From Tannerella sp. (lineage in GTDB: Bacteria; Bacteroidota; Bacteroidia; Bacteroidales; Tannerellaceae), in NCBI RefSeq assembly GCF_030528505.1, contig NZ_JAUMYS010000002.1, positions 1 to 64,000 of the forward strand: a DNA stretch of 64,000 nucleotides, read 5' to 3'. Below, piece by piece: positions 43,067 through 53,508 of this stretch. Every line of letters begins with the position of its first letter. Position 1 is the stretch's first letter. The position numbers and the translations under genes were made by a program. Under the pieces are notes generated by a model. The model did no database searches, was not told the DNA's origin, and saw only the letters and a program-made list of their open reading frames with translations.

Positions 43067-44453
43067 ACTTCCGTTCCTTGATCCACGCCACGATGACTTC
43101 GAGTGCCGAAGGGGCAAAGGTCTGTTCGATTGTAGCATATTCATTGAGGGCACCGGTCGTGCACTCCTGAAAAAGATGATTTAACCCGGGGAGTTCGCGA
43201 ACGGTTAAATCGGTATTTCCTCCCTCCTCCAAAGCTTTCCGGATAGCAGACAAATTGGATTGCGCGGCAACTTGCGTATCTTTCGTGCCATTGAGTGCCA
43301 GCACGGGACAGGTTACTTTTCGGAGTGTCGGGGCGGGATCATAGCGCAGGAAGTATTGCATCCACGGGGAGAGCATTCGTTTTGCGTTGAATTGGATAAT
43401 TGGATTTTTTTCCTCCGGAGACGATCCCGGCAGAATGGCTTGCAGGGATTGCCTCATACAGGCTGTCAGACTATCCAACACATAGTCCTGATCACTGGAT
43501 GTAAGAATTAATTCATATATCCTTTCCGCAATCCGATTGTTTATCTTACGTGCGCTGTCCGGTACACCCGACGCTTTAGCCATATCTTCGACCTGTGTTT
43601 TCATTAATTCATGGCCGGGCACACCTACTCCGGCAAGCATCACGATAAACGCCACGCGTCTGTTCCTCGCCGCGACCATCGGAGCGATGATGCCTCCTTC
43701 GCTGTGGCCGATCAATCCTATCCGAAGAGAATCTACCTCATGACGAGTCCTCAAGTATTCGATGGCCGCTTCGGCATCATTGGAAAAATCCGACGAGGTA
43801 GCCGTAGCGAAACGGCCGCCGGATTGCGCCGTGCCGCGGTCGTCATACCGCAGCACTCCGATACCGTTTCGGGTCAGGTAATCGGCTATCACCAGAAAGG
43901 GTTTATGTCCCATCAACTCTTCGTCACGGTTCTGGGGGCCACTGCCCGAGATCAAGACGACAACAGGAAACTCCCCTTCTTTCGCAGGCAACGTTAACGT
44001 ACCGGCCAGCGTAATGTTATCAGTCGAGTTGACGAACGTGACCTCTTCGGAATGATAGGGAAAAGGAGGAGAAGGCTCTTGCGGGCGTTTGACCAAGTCT
44101 CCGGATGTATCGTCTCGGACCATATCAAGCTGCATCTTCATTCCCACCTGCGAGAAGAAGCCTTTCAGTGTATCATTCTCCAATACGGCATCATAAGAAG
44201 CTCCTATGCTTCGCGTAACGATACGCAACGCTGGAGGGTTGAATGTAACCGTATCACACGGAATGCCTTTCGCGTCCTGATCGGGGCTGTCGAGCGTAGC
44301 AGACAATCCCTGCTCGCTTTGCTGAATGTGAAACACGAGGCGCAGCTTGATATTTCCCAGGGAGATACTTCCGGTCCATCGTCCGGTAATTTCCTGCGCG
44401 GAGAGCATGCCCGTTATGAACATCGCCACCATACATAAGATCATTTTTTTCAT
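43065..44453 (-). CDS. Secreted alpha/beta-hydrolase with N-terminal domain
   Basis: A 462-residue protein with a signal peptide (to LSAQ, about residue 19). A beta-rich N-terminal domain (20-120) and a hydrolase domain (about 130-462) follow. Catalytic pattern: VVLISGSGPQNRDEE oxyanion region, nucleophile Ser in GHSEGGIIAP, Asp in NGTKDTQV and His in LPGLNHLFQE. It resembles EstD-like esterases of other bacteria. Substrate unknown. Its start overlaps the YIP1-like gene stop by 4 bp, so the two are cotranscribed. Confidence 0.82.
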   Translation of the reverse strand: MKKMILCMVAMFITGMLSAQEITGRWTGSISLGNIKLRLVFHIQQSEQGLSATLDSPDQDAKGIPCDTVTFNPPALRIVTRSIGASYDAVLENDTLKGFFSQVGMKMQLDMVRDDTSGDLVKRPQEPSPPFPYHSEEVTFVNSTDNITLAGTLTLPAKEGEFPVVVLISGSGPQNRDEELMGHKPFLVIADYLTRNGIGVLRYDDRGTAQSGGRFATATSSDFSNDAEAAIEYLRTRHEVDSLRIGLIGHSEGGIIAPMVAARNRRVAFIVMLAGVGVPGHELMKTQVEDMAKASGVPDSARKINNRIAERIYELILTSSDQDYVLDSLTACMRQSLQAILPGSSPEEKNPIIQFNAKRMLSPWMQYFLRYDPAPTLRKVTCPVLALNGTKDTQVAAQSNLSAIRKALEEGGNTDLTVRELPGLNHLFQECTTGALNEYATIEQTFAPSALEVIVAWIKERK

Positions 44454-45016
44454 AGAAAAAAGTGTATTAACGTTTTAGATAGAATTTCGGCAATAATCAG
44501 CCCGACCATAAAGCCGGTAATCAATTTTGCTCCTTTACCTCCGGTAGAGACTTTCAATCCGTTATACATGAGTGCAACGAACCAGACAAGAACCGGAATG
44601 GATAAGACGGAGAAAATAATGACCGTCGGGTGGGCGAGCAACACGGCAGGATTCGCTTTGAGCGTGGACGCATCGGGCATCGACACGCCCAGACTGAAGA
44701 GCGCCATCAGCAGAAAAGGAGCTCGCGCAAGTGTCATCGTCCCAGCGATATCCACAAAGCGAACGTCCCGCGCGATCACGAAGCCAGTTATCGCCATCAC
44801 CACCACAAGCGATAACCAGTCTATGGCCAGCAATAGGAAGGCGTTCTGGAACGAAAGTACGCTGACCAGATGCGCATCAAGCACGCCGTCGAACGCCAAA
44901 GCCCCGCATTTACCGATAACACCCGTTAGCGCCATCACGATCAAGCCTATACCCAACGCCTGCCATCCGGCAATTCGCGTAAAAGGATTCCATAACAAAG
45001 ACCATTTATTTTTCAT
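44450..45016 (-). CDS. YIP1-family-like membrane protein
   Basis: The ATG at 45016 (MKNKWSLLWNPFTRI) gives 188 residues; a TTG upstream is also open. About five hydrophobic segments and the N-terminal WSLLWNPFTRIAGWQ pattern agree with small bacterial YIP1-type membrane proteins. It overlaps the DUF2089 gene by 11 bp and the hydrolase by 4 bp, so the three genes form one operon. Function unknown. Confidence 0.65.
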   Translation of the reverse strand: MKNKWSLLWNPFTRIAGWQALGIGLIVMALTGVIGKCGALAFDGVLDAHLVSVLSFQNAFLLLAIDWLSLVVVMAITGFVIARDVRFVDIAGTMTLARAPFLLMALFSLGVSMPDASTLKANPAVLLAHPTVIIFSVLSIPVLVWFVALMYNGLKVSTGGKGAKLITGFMVGLIIAEILSKTLIHFFL

Positions 45017-45272
45017 ACGATTCAAGTTTTTCAATGATTTCGTTCAACATATTCCGTACCGTCGGATAGCTCAACTTCATCCGTGCCGCCATTTCTTTCA
45101 GACTGCCACTGCTTTTTATAAAATCGAGAATAAACTGCCGATCGGCCTCGGTGAGACGCGCCAAAACCGGCAACGCATACAGTCCGATGACTTCGGTGCC
45201 GCAGCTTTCGCACAGCAAGGCTTTTACTTTGAGATGCGCATGACAACTCGGACAAGAAACGGGTAACATCAT
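45006..45272 (-). CDS. DUF2089-type zinc-ribbon/HTH regulator
   Basis: An 88-residue protein. The N-terminal zinc ribbon has two CxxC pairs (CPSCH and CESCG, about residues 7-25). The C-terminal helical part (LTEADRQFILDFIKSSGSLKEMAARMKLSYPTVRNML, about 40-76) looks like a helix-turn-helix. This matches DUF2089 proteins. It is the first gene of the operon with the YIP1-like protein and the hydrolase and probably regulates them. Confidence 0.78.
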   Translation of the reverse strand: MMLPVSCPSCHAHLKVKALLCESCGTEVIGLYALPVLARLTEADRQFILDFIKSSGSLKEMAARMKLSYPTVRNMLNEIIEKLESYEK

Positions 45273-45487
45273 TTGTTTTTCTTTACGATCTATTTTGCAA
45301 AAATATCAATTATCTTGAATAAAACAAAGTGCATGCTGAACAAAATTAATTTTTCATTCAATAATACACCCTCAACACGAAATTATGCGAATAAAATCTT
45401 ATTTTTGCCACACTAAGGAAGTGCTTCCCTTTTCGAGCAGGCGCTTTTTCAACGGTGAATTCGTGTTTTAGTGTTTTGCAAGGACGG

Positions 45488-45937
45488 TTAAATCGCTCCC
45501 TGTACTTTATATACCAGCTCCATCCATACCCAATAGCGGATGGCTTTGCCGAGAAACATCCAGAAAGCTACCCACCACACGTTGGCACGCAGAAAGCCGA
45601 GCGCCACGGCAATAAAATCGCCGATGCCGGGCACAAAAACGAAAAATGCTGTCCATGAGCCTTTCCCGCTGATCCAATCTTGCACTTTAAGCAGCTTGTC
45701 GATATTGAGCCGGAGGTATTTCTTGATCCATTCGACTTTCCCTACCTTCCCGATCCAGTAGCATGTCATTCCGCCCAGAAAATTTCCCATTGTAGCAGCG
45801 ACCATGCAAGGTAGATACGAGGCGCCCCCTAAAAGTACGCCTGTAAGCACCACCTCTGAACTGAAGGGGAGAATGGTAGCGGCCAGAAACGAAGCGATGA
45901 ATACGCCGATGTATCCGTAGTCGATCAGAAAGTCCAT
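45488..45937 (-). CDS. YqaA/DedA-type VTT membrane protein
   Basis: The ATG at 45937 (MDFLIDYGYIGVFIASF) gives 149 residues and overlaps the upstream gene by 13 bp; a longer frame exists but lacks a sensible start. The VTT/SNARE-associated pattern is present: FLAATILPFSSEVVL, MGNFLGGMTCYWIGK and PGIGDFIAVALGFLR, the segment DedA-like flippases use. Relatives take part in lipid or phosphate-linked carrier movement. Role here unknown. Confidence 0.78.
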   Translation of the reverse strand: MDFLIDYGYIGVFIASFLAATILPFSSEVVLTGVLLGGASYLPCMVAATMGNFLGGMTCYWIGKVGKVEWIKKYLRLNIDKLLKVQDWISGKGSWTAFFVFVPGIGDFIAVALGFLRANVWWVAFWMFLGKAIRYWVWMELVYKVQGAI

Positions 45938-46941
45938 AAACGAACGAGCAGTAAGAGTACGAGAAAAATGACAATCAGAATATAGAACAAATACGTCAGC
46001 AGGTTGCGCCGGTCTGAGAAGAAATAGGCAATCAGCATGGATGAGGGCACATAGAAGAGGCACAGGAAATCGACCGAATGTTCTTCGTAAAGGCCGAGGG
46101 GCACCAGCGAATAAAACGCGAAGACAATCAGAAAGGAAAGGTATTGCCTCGTGCGTATCGTATGCTCGAATTCATGCAATAAGATATAGATATAAGTAAT
46201 GATAGTCAGGCAGACAACACAGATCGAACTGAGCCATTCGATCCGTAGCGGATCGCGCAGAAAAACCGGATTCATCGTAGTCAGCTGCTCTTTCAGCACG
46301 ATGAAAAAGGTATAATCATGTTTCCAAAGACACCAGACAAAGATAAACCCGAATGTCGTGAGGATACCCAACACGGACGTCTGCAAGTTTTGCAATGTTA
46401 GGGAATGGAGGCGGTACATCCCGAACCAGAAAAGCGGTACCATCCAGAGCATAAGCGGCCAGATGAGGCAGCCCAGGCTCAAGTAGACGGACATGTTGAA
46501 GATACGCCCTGTCCGTTCGGGACTTTGGTATGAGCGAAAAAGCTCAACTAACGCCGCCAACAGGAAGAAGAGTGCCAGAGAAGCGGGACGCAGGGGAAAA
46601 GTATCCGGATTCGTGCTGACGAAGAGAAGAAAAAAGAGAAAAGGCAACTGCGTTTTACCGCGTACAATGACAAACGAAAAATTGATGCGTTGTATGATAA
46701 AGGCGAGTACACCCATCAAAAAGCATCCGATCAGGTAGGTAAAACGTTTGTCCGGCAAGATGGAACAAACCGCCTTCCACACGGGCGAAGAACCCGAATC
46801 ACAGACCACCGGATAGCCGGCCGAGCACTGATACCCTACCGCCCAACATACCAGACAAATGAGTACGGTAAAGATAAGGTTGGGCACGCTCGACAGGTTG
46901 ATCCGTTTTCTGCCCCGAAACACGGCGGATTCTCGTCCCAT
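45925..46941 (-). CDS. Multi-pass membrane protein, DUF6427-like
   Basis: A 338-residue protein with about ten hydrophobic helices spread over its length (for example LIFTVLICLVCWAVGY, LIGCFLMGVLAFIIQRINF, ASLALFFLLAALVELF and a C-terminal YILIVIFLVLLLLV). It resembles DUF6427 proteins that lie next to purD in many Bacteroidales. It starts 12 bp after purD, and the YqaA gene overlaps its end by 13 bp. Function unknown. Confidence 0.68.
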   Translation of the reverse strand: MGRESAVFRGRKRINLSSVPNLIFTVLICLVCWAVGYQCSAGYPVVCDSGSSPVWKAVCSILPDKRFTYLIGCFLMGVLAFIIQRINFSFVIVRGKTQLPFLFFLLFVSTNPDTFPLRPASLALFFLLAALVELFRSYQSPERTGRIFNMSVYLSLGCLIWPLMLWMVPLFWFGMYRLHSLTLQNLQTSVLGILTTFGFIFVWCLWKHDYTFFIVLKEQLTTMNPVFLRDPLRIEWLSSICVVCLTIITYIYILLHEFEHTIRTRQYLSFLIVFAFYSLVPLGLYEEHSVDFLCLFYVPSSMLIAYFFSDRRNLLTYLFYILIVIFLVLLLLVRLWTF

Positions 46942-46953
46942 ATCCGGTGATGT

Positions 46954-48237
46954 TTACAGGTCGAACCCAATGTCGCGACGGTAGTACTTCTTTTCGAAGC
47001 CGATGGCTTCCGCTCCGGCAAACGATTTCTTCAATGCCTCCTCCTTCGTGTCCCCGTATGAGCTGACGGCAACGACACGTCCGCCCGATGTAACGATTGT
47101 TCCGTCTTTCCGCGTCGTTCCGGCATGAAAGACGATGCGGTCGGGAGTATCGATCGCCTCAAGCCCGCTGATGACTTTCCCTTTCTCATACGCTTCGGGA
47201 TACCCGCCGCTGACGAGCATCACGGTAACGGCCGCACGCTCATCTTCGATTAGTTCGCATGTGGCCAGCCTGCCTTGAGCTACCCCTTCGAGCAGTTCGA
47301 CCAGGTCGCTCTTGATACGCAGCATCACGACTTCCGTTTCGGGGTCGCCCATGCGACAGTTGTATTCGATCACCATCGGCTCGCCTTTCACGTTGATCAA
47401 TCCGAGGAAGATAAATCCTTTATAGTCGATGCCTTCGGCACGCAGCCCGTCAACAGTGGGGCGGATAATGCACTCTTCGACCTTTTGCATAAAAGCAGCG
47501 TCGGCAAACGGAACGGGCGATACAGCACCCATACCACCGGTGTTCAGGCCGGTATTTCCTTCGCCAATCCGTTTATAATCTTTCGCCACGGGCAGGATTT
47601 TGTAATCGTTGCCATCGGTCAGGACAAACACCGAGCATTCGATCCCGTCGAGAAACTCCTCAATAACGACGGTGCGGCTCGCCTCACCGAACATGCCTTC
47701 CAGCATTTGGCGCAGTTCTTTCCGTGCATCGTCGAGCGAATTGACGATCAGCACGCCCTTTCCGGCTGCGAGTCCGTCAGCTTTCAACACGTAAGGAGGC
47801 GAGAGTGTTTCGAGAAAAGCCTCGCCGGCTGCCAGCTCTTCGGCGGTAATGCTTCGGTAACGGGCGGTAGGAATGCCATGCCGCATCATAAATGCCTTGG
47901 CAAAATCTTTACTTCCTTCCAGCTGCGCGCCCTCACGACTCGGCCCGATCACCGGGATGGCAGCCAACGACTCGTCATCGCGAAAATAGTCATAAATCCC
48001 TGCTACCAACGGGTCTTCCGGCCCAACGACGACCATCTCGACCCCATTCTTCAGCACAAAATCTTTGATTCCTGCAAAATCATTCGCACGCAGGTCCACG
48101 TTCGTTCCCACAGAAGCAGTCCCCGCGTTGCCGGGGGCAATATAAAGCTGTCCCACTTTCGAACTTTGAGCCATTTTCCAGGCCAACGCATGCTCGCGCC
48201 CTCCCGAGCCTAAAAGCAATATCTTCATTGTTTTCAT
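46954..48237 (-). CDS. purD: Phosphoribosylamine-glycine ligase
   Basis: A 427-residue GAR synthetase. It joins 5-phosphoribosylamine and glycine using ATP in purine synthesis. Motifs include [18 protein letters not shown] at the N-terminus (nearly invariant), [18 protein letters not shown], the ATP-grasp segments [16 protein letters not shown] and [11 protein letters not shown], and GMGAVSP. Length is normal. ATG codons at 48237 and 48228 are both possible, since the latter starts at MKILLLG. The gene leads a run with two membrane-protein genes. Confidence 0.96.
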   Translation of the reverse strand: MKTMKILLLGSGGREHALAWKMAQSSKVGQLYIAPGNAGTASVGTNVDLRANDFAGIKDFVLKNGVEMVVVGPEDPLVAGIYDYFRDDESLAAIPVIGPSREGAQLEGSKDFAKAFMMRHGIPTARYRSITAEELAAGEAFLETLSPPYVLKADGLAAGKGVLIVNSLDDARKELRQMLEGMFGEASRTVVIEEFLDGIECSVFVLTDGNDYKILPVAKDYKRIGEGNTGLNTGGMGAVSPVPFADAAFMQKVEECIIRPTVDGLRAEGIDYKGFIFLGLINVKGEPMVIEYNCRMGDPETEVVMLRIKSDLVELLEGVAQGRLATCELIEDERAAVTVMLVSGGYPEAYEKGKVISGLEAIDTPDRIVFHAGTTRKDGTIVTSGGRVVAVSSYGDTKEEALKKSFAGAEAIGFEKKYYRRDIGFDL

Positions 48238-48430
48238 TGTTTATTCATTTATGTTCTTTTGCCTCCCGATATCTCTCTCCTACTGCACAGAGTCGTCAGA
48301 CGGCGACCTTAATAACAGGCAAATTTTCGAGGAGGCATCATGCCCCCTGATATTTCCCGCAAATATATGGAATTATTGTTGTCTTATAAAAGCATTTGTC
48401 GGATTAAAAATAAATGGGAAGAAAAACAAC

Positions 48431-48456
48431 AGCCCCTCCTTGAATAAGGAGAGGCT
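48431..48456 (-). terminator. marC terminator
   Basis: The stem AGCCCCTCCTT (48431-48441) with AAGGAGAGGCT (48446-48456) and a GAAT loop is followed on the minus strand by a T-rich stretch (GTTGTTTTTC). It lies about 64 bp downstream of the marC stop. Confidence 0.65.
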
Positions 48457-48519
48457 TTATGATAAAAGATGAAGATGTTTTAACACCCCTTCACCATATT
48501 GTGAACCGTATCTATCTCT

Positions 48520-49176
48520 TTAAGGAAGAGTAAGCGAGCCTTCCTTTAAGATATCGACCAGAATCGGTTGGGCCCCGCTCACGAAGCATTCGACGGCAAT
48601 CACCATCAGAATCAAGCCCATCAGACGCATCATAACGTTATTCCCTGTTTCCCCGAGCACTTTAACAAGACGAGTCGAAGCGCTTAGCATAAAAAAAGCA
48701 AAGAGATAAATCAATGCCACCACACCGATTAATACACCTTTCATCTCGATGGTGTGCGCGTCCTGCATCAGAACGATGGCATTGGCAATGGCTCCCGGCC
48801 CGCAGAGCATCGGGATGCCGAGTGGCGTAATCGAAATGTCGTTGGCGTACGTTTTGATCTCCTCATCTTTCAGGCGGAGCGAAGTGTATCGCGCCTGCAA
48901 CATATCAAATCCGATTTTGAAGATGATCACTCCTCCGGCGATGCGAAAGCCATTCGTCGAAATTCCGAAGAATTTGAATAAGAACTGTCCGGAAAAGATG
49001 AAGACCATCAACGTGAGAAAGGCGACGATGGTAGCGCGGCGCACAATGGCACGGCGTTCCTTCTCGGTCATACCGTTTGTCATGGTCAGAAAGACAGGCA
49101 TCGTACCTAACGGATTTGTTAAGGTAAAGAACGACGTAAAACACAGTAACGCAAAGGGCAAAAGTCCTGTATCCAT
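48520..49176 (-). CDS. marC: MarC-family membrane protein
   Basis: A 218-residue protein with six hydrophobic helices. Family motifs are FFTLTNPLGTMPVFLTMT near residue 16, a GxxxGF-like GGVIIFKIGFDML and ITPLGIPMLCGPGAIANAIV at about 117. The name comes from an E. coli locus once thought to affect multiple antibiotic resistance; the transported substrate is unknown. The gene stands between purD and GH29. Confidence 0.85.
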   Translation of the reverse strand: MDTGLLPFALLCFTSFFTLTNPLGTMPVFLTMTNGMTEKERRAIVRRATIVAFLTLMVFIFSGQFLFKFFGISTNGFRIAGGVIIFKIGFDMLQARYTSLRLKDEEIKTYANDISITPLGIPMLCGPGAIANAIVLMQDAHTIEMKGVLIGVVALIYLFAFFMLSASTRLVKVLGETGNNVMMRLMGLILMVIAVECFVSGAQPILVDILKEGSLTLP

Positions 49177-49213
49177 TTATTTCTTGTTGTTTGTGCTTGT
49201 GAAAAACTGTTTT

Positions 49214-51268
49214 TTATTCTGTAATAAGCGAGAAGCCTCCGATTTTGAGCGGCGGATTGCTAACTACACTCTTTGCCGTAATACGCAGCGTCTTTCCTTG
49301 CACCGGCTGTGCAAACCGGACTTCCTGCATGACGGGATTGTTTCGGATATTGGAGAACTCGCCTTTCGCCACTTCTTTCCCATCGACAAAAACCTGATAA
49401 AAAGCGATGTGACCATCGGCATAACGCTGTTGATTCGGTAGATAACGGAATCCTGCGATCGGAGCATTCTCTTTCAAGACGATCGTCAACGAGTTCTCAG
49501 TCTTGGGCAACGTATAAAGCGTATTCCCATCGCCATCAAAAAGAGCTGTCATCTTTTCGTCCGTCATCTCGTATGACGAGGCCGGGATATCCAGCTCGGC
49601 CGTAGTAACCGGACTCCATTTATCAAATGTCGCATCATAGCAAGCTGCTTTGATCCGCCCCTTCTGCGCAAACGTAAAAGGCGCCTCATAACGCGTCGAT
49701 TCCAGCGAAGGATTCGAACCGTCAGTCGTGTAGTAGATGACGGAATTCTTATCGCCCGAGAGCATCTTTACCTCATCTTTCTCGTTACGAACGATGCGCG
49801 GCTCAACCATCAGCGCCGGCGCCAAAAATGCTTCCACATTATTGATACAAAGCGGACCACGGGCATCGAGGAAGCGTATCCGGAACTGTTTGGCGGTAAC
49901 GGTCTGGAAACGAACGATCCGTTTGTAGCCGACCGTTGTCGTAGAGTCATACGCCTCGACAGGGCTCCATTGGCCTTCCTGCTCAGCCTCGATGACAAAG
50001 GAGCGGACACGTTGTCCGAGCGGGATATATTCCTGAATCAGAAAACGGTTCAGCGCCGTCGGCTCGGAGAAAGAGAACGTCATATCACCGCTTACTTCAC
50101 CATCGGCCGTTGCCCAATAAGTATCCCAATTGTCGTCAAGCACATACTTGGCAGCGTATTGGCTCCCCCGCTCAGCCGAGGCTTTAACCGTAGCTCGGGC
50201 AAGCAGATTTTCTTTCAAATCGTTGCGAATCGTTTCGGCCCATTCCATCACCCTTGCGGAATCGCATGGATGAATCGTCCCGCGCAGAGAGATCGGGAAG
50301 TTCAGGATAAGGTTCGCGTTATGCCCGATACTGCGATAATAATAATCGACCATCTGCGAGAGCGTACGTACCTGATGATCTTCGCTGGCATGATAGAACC
50401 ATCCCGGACGTATCGACACATCGACTTCGCCGCCGAGCCATTTCGTTCCGTTTTCATCGCCCCACTGACTTTGTTTGTAGTGATAGTTATGCTCCGGCTC
50501 TGTTCCGAAGATGCTCCATTGCGTGTCGCCCGCCCATCCGCTCTCGTTGCCGATCCAGCGAATGTCAGGCACCGTACCTCCGAAAATCATCGCATCGGGA
50601 TGTTTCTCTTTGATGATTTCGCGTGCCTTCTCGTAGTTGTAATAAGTCGAAGCGTTGATCGAGCGTTTTTCGTTCGCGCCACCATACCAGCCGTCTCCGC
50701 CGTTCGCCCCGTCGAACCAGAATTCGAAAAGCGGTCCATAGTTCGATGACAATTCACGTATCTGGTTATGATACGTCTCCACGTATCCGGAACGGCCGTA
50801 TTCGGCGTGATTTCGATCCCACGGCGAGAGGTAAACCCCCAATTTCAGGTCGTATTTCTTACACGCTTCGGAAAGGTCACGCACCACATCGCCTTTGCCG
50901 TCTTTCCATGGCGAATTTTTCACGCTGTATTCCGTTGTCTCCGTCGGCCAGAGGCAGAAACCGTCATGGTGTTTCGTCGTAATGACAACCCCTCTGAATC
51001 CGGCGGCTTTGATGATGCGCGCCCACTGGTCGCAATCGAGATTCTCCGGGTTGAATGTCGATGCAGGCGTATCGCCGTACCCCCATTCAAGGTCGTTGAA
51101 CGTATTTAACCCGAAATGTACAAACGCATACATTTCCGTTTTATGCCAAGCCACCTGTTCGGGTGTAGGAACGGGCATGACGGGTGCCGGAGCTTCCGTA
51201 ACACCATTATTACACGCACACCATGTCGCTGTCATGCAACCGAAGACAAGAAGTTTTTTTAGATTCAT
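49214..51268 (-). CDS. GH29 alpha-L-fucosidase with carbohydrate-binding domains
   Basis: A 684-residue lipoprotein-like secreted enzyme (N-terminal [11 protein letters not shown], Cys near 17-19). The GH29 catalytic domain covers about 35-345 with [25 protein letters not shown] and the nucleophile Asp186 in [11 protein letters not shown] discoidin-like F5/8C domain (about 350-480), a chitobiase-type C-terminal module ([12 protein letters not shown], about 510) and a second discoidin-like region follow. It should release terminal alpha-L-fucose from host or plant glycans. It is divergent from the GH2 copies. Confidence 0.85.
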   Translation of the reverse strand: MNLKKLLVFGCMTATWCACNNGVTEAPAPVMPVPTPEQVAWHKTEMYAFVHFGLNTFNDLEWGYGDTPASTFNPENLDCDQWARIIKAAGFRGVVITTKHHDGFCLWPTETTEYSVKNSPWKDGKGDVVRDLSEACKKYDLKLGVYLSPWDRNHAEYGRSGYVETYHNQIRELSSNYGPLFEFWFDGANGGDGWYGGANEKRSINASTYYNYEKAREIIKEKHPDAMIFGGTVPDIRWIGNESGWAGDTQWSIFGTEPEHNYHYKQSQWGDENGTKWLGGEVDVSIRPGWFYHASEDHQVRTLSQMVDYYYRSIGHNANLILNFPISLRGTIHPCDSARVMEWAETIRNDLKENLLARATVKASAERGSQYAAKYVLDDNWDTYWATADGEVSGDMTFSFSEPTALNRFLIQEYIPLGQRVRSFVIEAEQEGQWSPVEAYDSTTTVGYKRIVRFQTVTAKQFRIRFLDARGPLCINNVEAFLAPALMVEPRIVRNEKDEVKMLSGDKNSVIYYTTDGSNPSLESTRYEAPFTFAQKGRIKAACYDATFDKWSPVTTAELDIPASSYEMTDEKMTALFDGDGNTLYTLPKTENSLTIVLKENAPIAGFRYLPNQQRYADGHIAFYQVFVDGKEVAKGEFSNIRNNPVMQEVRFAQPVQGKTLRITAKSVVSNPPLKIGGFSLITE

Positions 51269-51301
51269 CGCTATATTTGTTGATCATGATTAATTCTTCC
51301 A

Positions 51302-51309
51302 CAAAGATA
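51302..51309 (-). promoter_or_regulatory. Probable -7 box of the GH29 gene
   Basis: CAAAGATA on the plus strand reads TATCTTTG on the minus strand, 34 bp upstream of the GH29 ATG. No TTTG lies at the right distance, so an activator is probably needed. Confidence 0.45.
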
Positions 51310-51321
51310 TGACTTTTTTTG

Positions 51322-52209
51322 AAAGATACATTTTTACCTTCACAAAATCAAACAGGTTCCGGATATTGGAGCGTAAAAAATAGAGAGAAGCCTCCTTCTT
51401 CCTCATTTCATGTGAAAATGTAACATAATCTCTCTTTTTCGTAACATCGAAACAAGCGACTGTTGAATGGATCATCTAATTTCGCATCAAAAAACAGATT
51501 GGATATGATACGTCGTGCATTGCTTCTTTTGGTTTTGGTGTATTGTTTGCCGGATGTGGCGTCGCCTGCAGGTCAATCGGCCGACGGGGGGCGCTCCCAA
51601 ATCTCGTTCAACTCCGGGTGGCTCTTTTCGAAGAATGAAGCCGACGCCGCCTTGCCGGATAGAGCGACGGCCGGATGGCAAGCCGTACAGCTTCCTCATA
51701 CCTGGAACGATAAGGATGTGCTCGCCGACGGGCAGAGAGGATACTATCGCGGCGTCGGCTGGTATAAGAAACGATTTCGCCTTGTCCCTGAGAAGGGAAA
51801 AAGGTATTTTCTTCGGTTCGAAGGGGTGAATCAAACGGCCGAAGTGTTTGTAAACGGGAAACCGGCCGGAGAACATACGGGTGGTTACACTGCTTTCAAC
51901 GTCGATTTAACGCCTTTCCTCGAGGCATCGGGCGAACAGTACATTGCCGTAAAAGCGGACAACAGCCATCGGGATGACGTGCCGCCCCTGTCCGCCGATT
52001 TCACTTTCTTCGGCGGTATATACCGGCCGGTACATCTGATCACCACGGGCGAGCAGCATTTTAGCATGTCGGATTACGGAGGCCCCGGAATTTATATCAC
52101 CACTCCCCGGGTAACGTCTCACAGCACCGACGTATCTATCGCGTACCACCTGCAAAATCGCAGCGAAGCGCCCCAAGCTCTGACGCTCGAGACCGTCGTC
52201 CGGAAAGAC
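51322..52209 (+). repeat. Direct repeat of the GH2 5' part, left copy (888 bp)
   Basis: Matches 57282-58169 with constant offset 5960. The first 605 bp (51322-51926), which hold the regulatory region and GH2 codons 1 to about 141, look identical. The last 283 bp have about two dozen mismatches by eye, mostly at third codon positions. The sequences differ completely outside the repeat. Confidence 0.9.
51419..51484 (+). promoter_or_regulatory. GTAACAT direct repeat and -7-like box, left copy
   Basis: GTAACAT occurs at 51420-51426 and 51441-51447, 21 bp (two helical turns) apart. A -7-like TAATTTCG lies at 51477-51484, 21 bp before the GH2 ATG. The same layout is found at 57379-57444 and, with variations, at 60146-60212. 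Confidence 0.6.
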
Positions 52210-52293
52210 GTTCGTCTGTATTGTATCGGCGTTTATTGGTCGTTCAGATATTTTACTCAGAATGTTTTATTTGCCGACACAAAATTGTGTTAG
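51505..52293 (+). pseudogene. Truncated GH2 beta-galactosidase copy
   Basis: Starts at the ATG at 51505 (MIRRALLLLVLVYCLPDVAS) and matches the intact GH2 enzyme to about residue 235 (VVRKD). It then enters unrelated sequence and stops after 27 further codons (VRLYCIGVYWSFRYF...). Only the N-terminal sugar-binding jelly roll is retained; both catalytic Glu residues are missing. It still has a promoter region and signal peptide, so a short secreted protein could be made. It is most simply a fragment left by integration of the downstream cargo. Confidence 0.85.
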
Positions 52294-52424
52294 GCAAAAG
52301 CCGGAAAGCCTCTTTTTATTATTTTTTTTAATTGTATAATAAGTCGGATTTCTTTTTGAAGCCTGTTTTTCCTTTCTTCCGATTAAATGACTGAAAAAAA
52401 CGAGCTTCCGTTGTTGGATAACAC

Positions 52425-53429
52425 TTACTCCTTCAGTCGTTTTAGCAGAACATGTTGCATGGCATTGTAGAAAAGAGCAGTAGATAAATGGCCCGTATTC
52501 CAAATTTCCACTTCCATATCTCCGTAGGCAGGTGCGTGCTCGTGGAGTGGTAAAAACACATCGTAGCGAGCCATGACCGGAAACGCATTGGGGGATTGAT
52601 TTTCTTGCCATTGAGCAGAGAAATTCAAGTGCTGTGTAATGATTCTGTTCCGTTGAATCTCCTTTTCCGTTGCATTTTTCTTTGGGAAAATAAAAAACTT
52701 CTCGTGAGCTACCGTTCCTACTATCGGGACGTAAAAATCGGCCGAATTATACGTTACCCGGTGCCTGTTTGCTATCACGGCTCCCAGGCTGAAGCCGCCA
52801 ATTTCAATGCTCCGTACTCCTTTTTGTCGTAAGGTACGGAGCAGCATTTCGGTCAATTTCACACTTGTTGCCATCGTTGCCATAAAGGTCGATAGGGTCG
52901 CCGTTCCCTGTTTCAACGCCCCTTTTTCCTTGTGAAAAGGAGTTCGGACCACGATCAGGTTTGTCCCCAAATCGTTGAGTTTTTCTTTTTTGAAGATGTT
53001 GGAAAAAATCCCATAAAAGGGATATTCCGATGCTCCGTGATGGAAAATAAGGGTGTTGGAAGTGTCCGAATGCCATTTGTGTACTAAGAATGCGGGGTCT
53101 AAAATGCCTGCTTTGGTAGAAGCCTTCACCTCGTACAATCCTTCGCTGTGCCAGTCGGGAATTTCCAAGTTTATGTCCTCTACGTGCTCGGTGAAATCGG
53201 CCGTTCCCACTCCATCGGGAAAATAAACCGGTTCGGAATACGCCATTCGATCTACTAAAAAAGATAAATTAAAAGCCGGAATTTCTTTTTTATTCGCAGC
53301 ATCCGATGCTTGTATGAATGTTTTACTTGTTTTTTCGTAAGACGGATTCCGGAAAAGCCATAAAAGCCCGATTGCTAAGCAACCGACAATTGACAACAAG
53401 AGCAAAAAGATCATTTTTTTGGTTTTCAT
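52425..53429 (-). CDS. Alpha/beta-hydrolase-like membrane-anchored protein (ABHD18-like)
   Basis: A 334-residue protein with an N-terminal hydrophobic anchor (about 6-26) and a hydrolase-like region. Likely catalytic pattern: LIFHHGASEYPFYGIF oxyanion area, Ser in IGGFSLGAVIANRHR and His in NTGHLS near the end. Substrate unknown. It is the first gene of the cargo on the minus strand, 131 bp after the truncated GH2 gene. Confidence 0.65.
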   Translation of the reverse strand: MKTKKMIFLLLLSIVGCLAIGLLWLFRNPSYEKTSKTFIQASDAANKKEIPAFNLSFLVDRMAYSEPVYFPDGVGTADFTEHVEDINLEIPDWHSEGLYEVKASTKAGILDPAFLVHKWHSDTSNTLIFHHGASEYPFYGIFSNIFKKEKLNDLGTNLIVVRTPFHKEKGALKQGTATLSTFMATMATSVKLTEMLLRTLRQKGVRSIEIGGFSLGAVIANRHRVTYNSADFYVPIVGTVAHEKFFIFPKKNATEKEIQRNRIITQHLNFSAQWQENQSPNAFPVMARYDVFLPLHEHAPAYGDMEVEIWNTGHLSTALFYNAMQHVLLKRLKE

Positions 53430-53508
53430 TTTTTTGTAAGTCCTAAATTTTTAAGCAAAGTTAGCGCAGGAAGTCAAGCCCGGACAGGAACAAAGAGGCA
53501 AGGACAAC

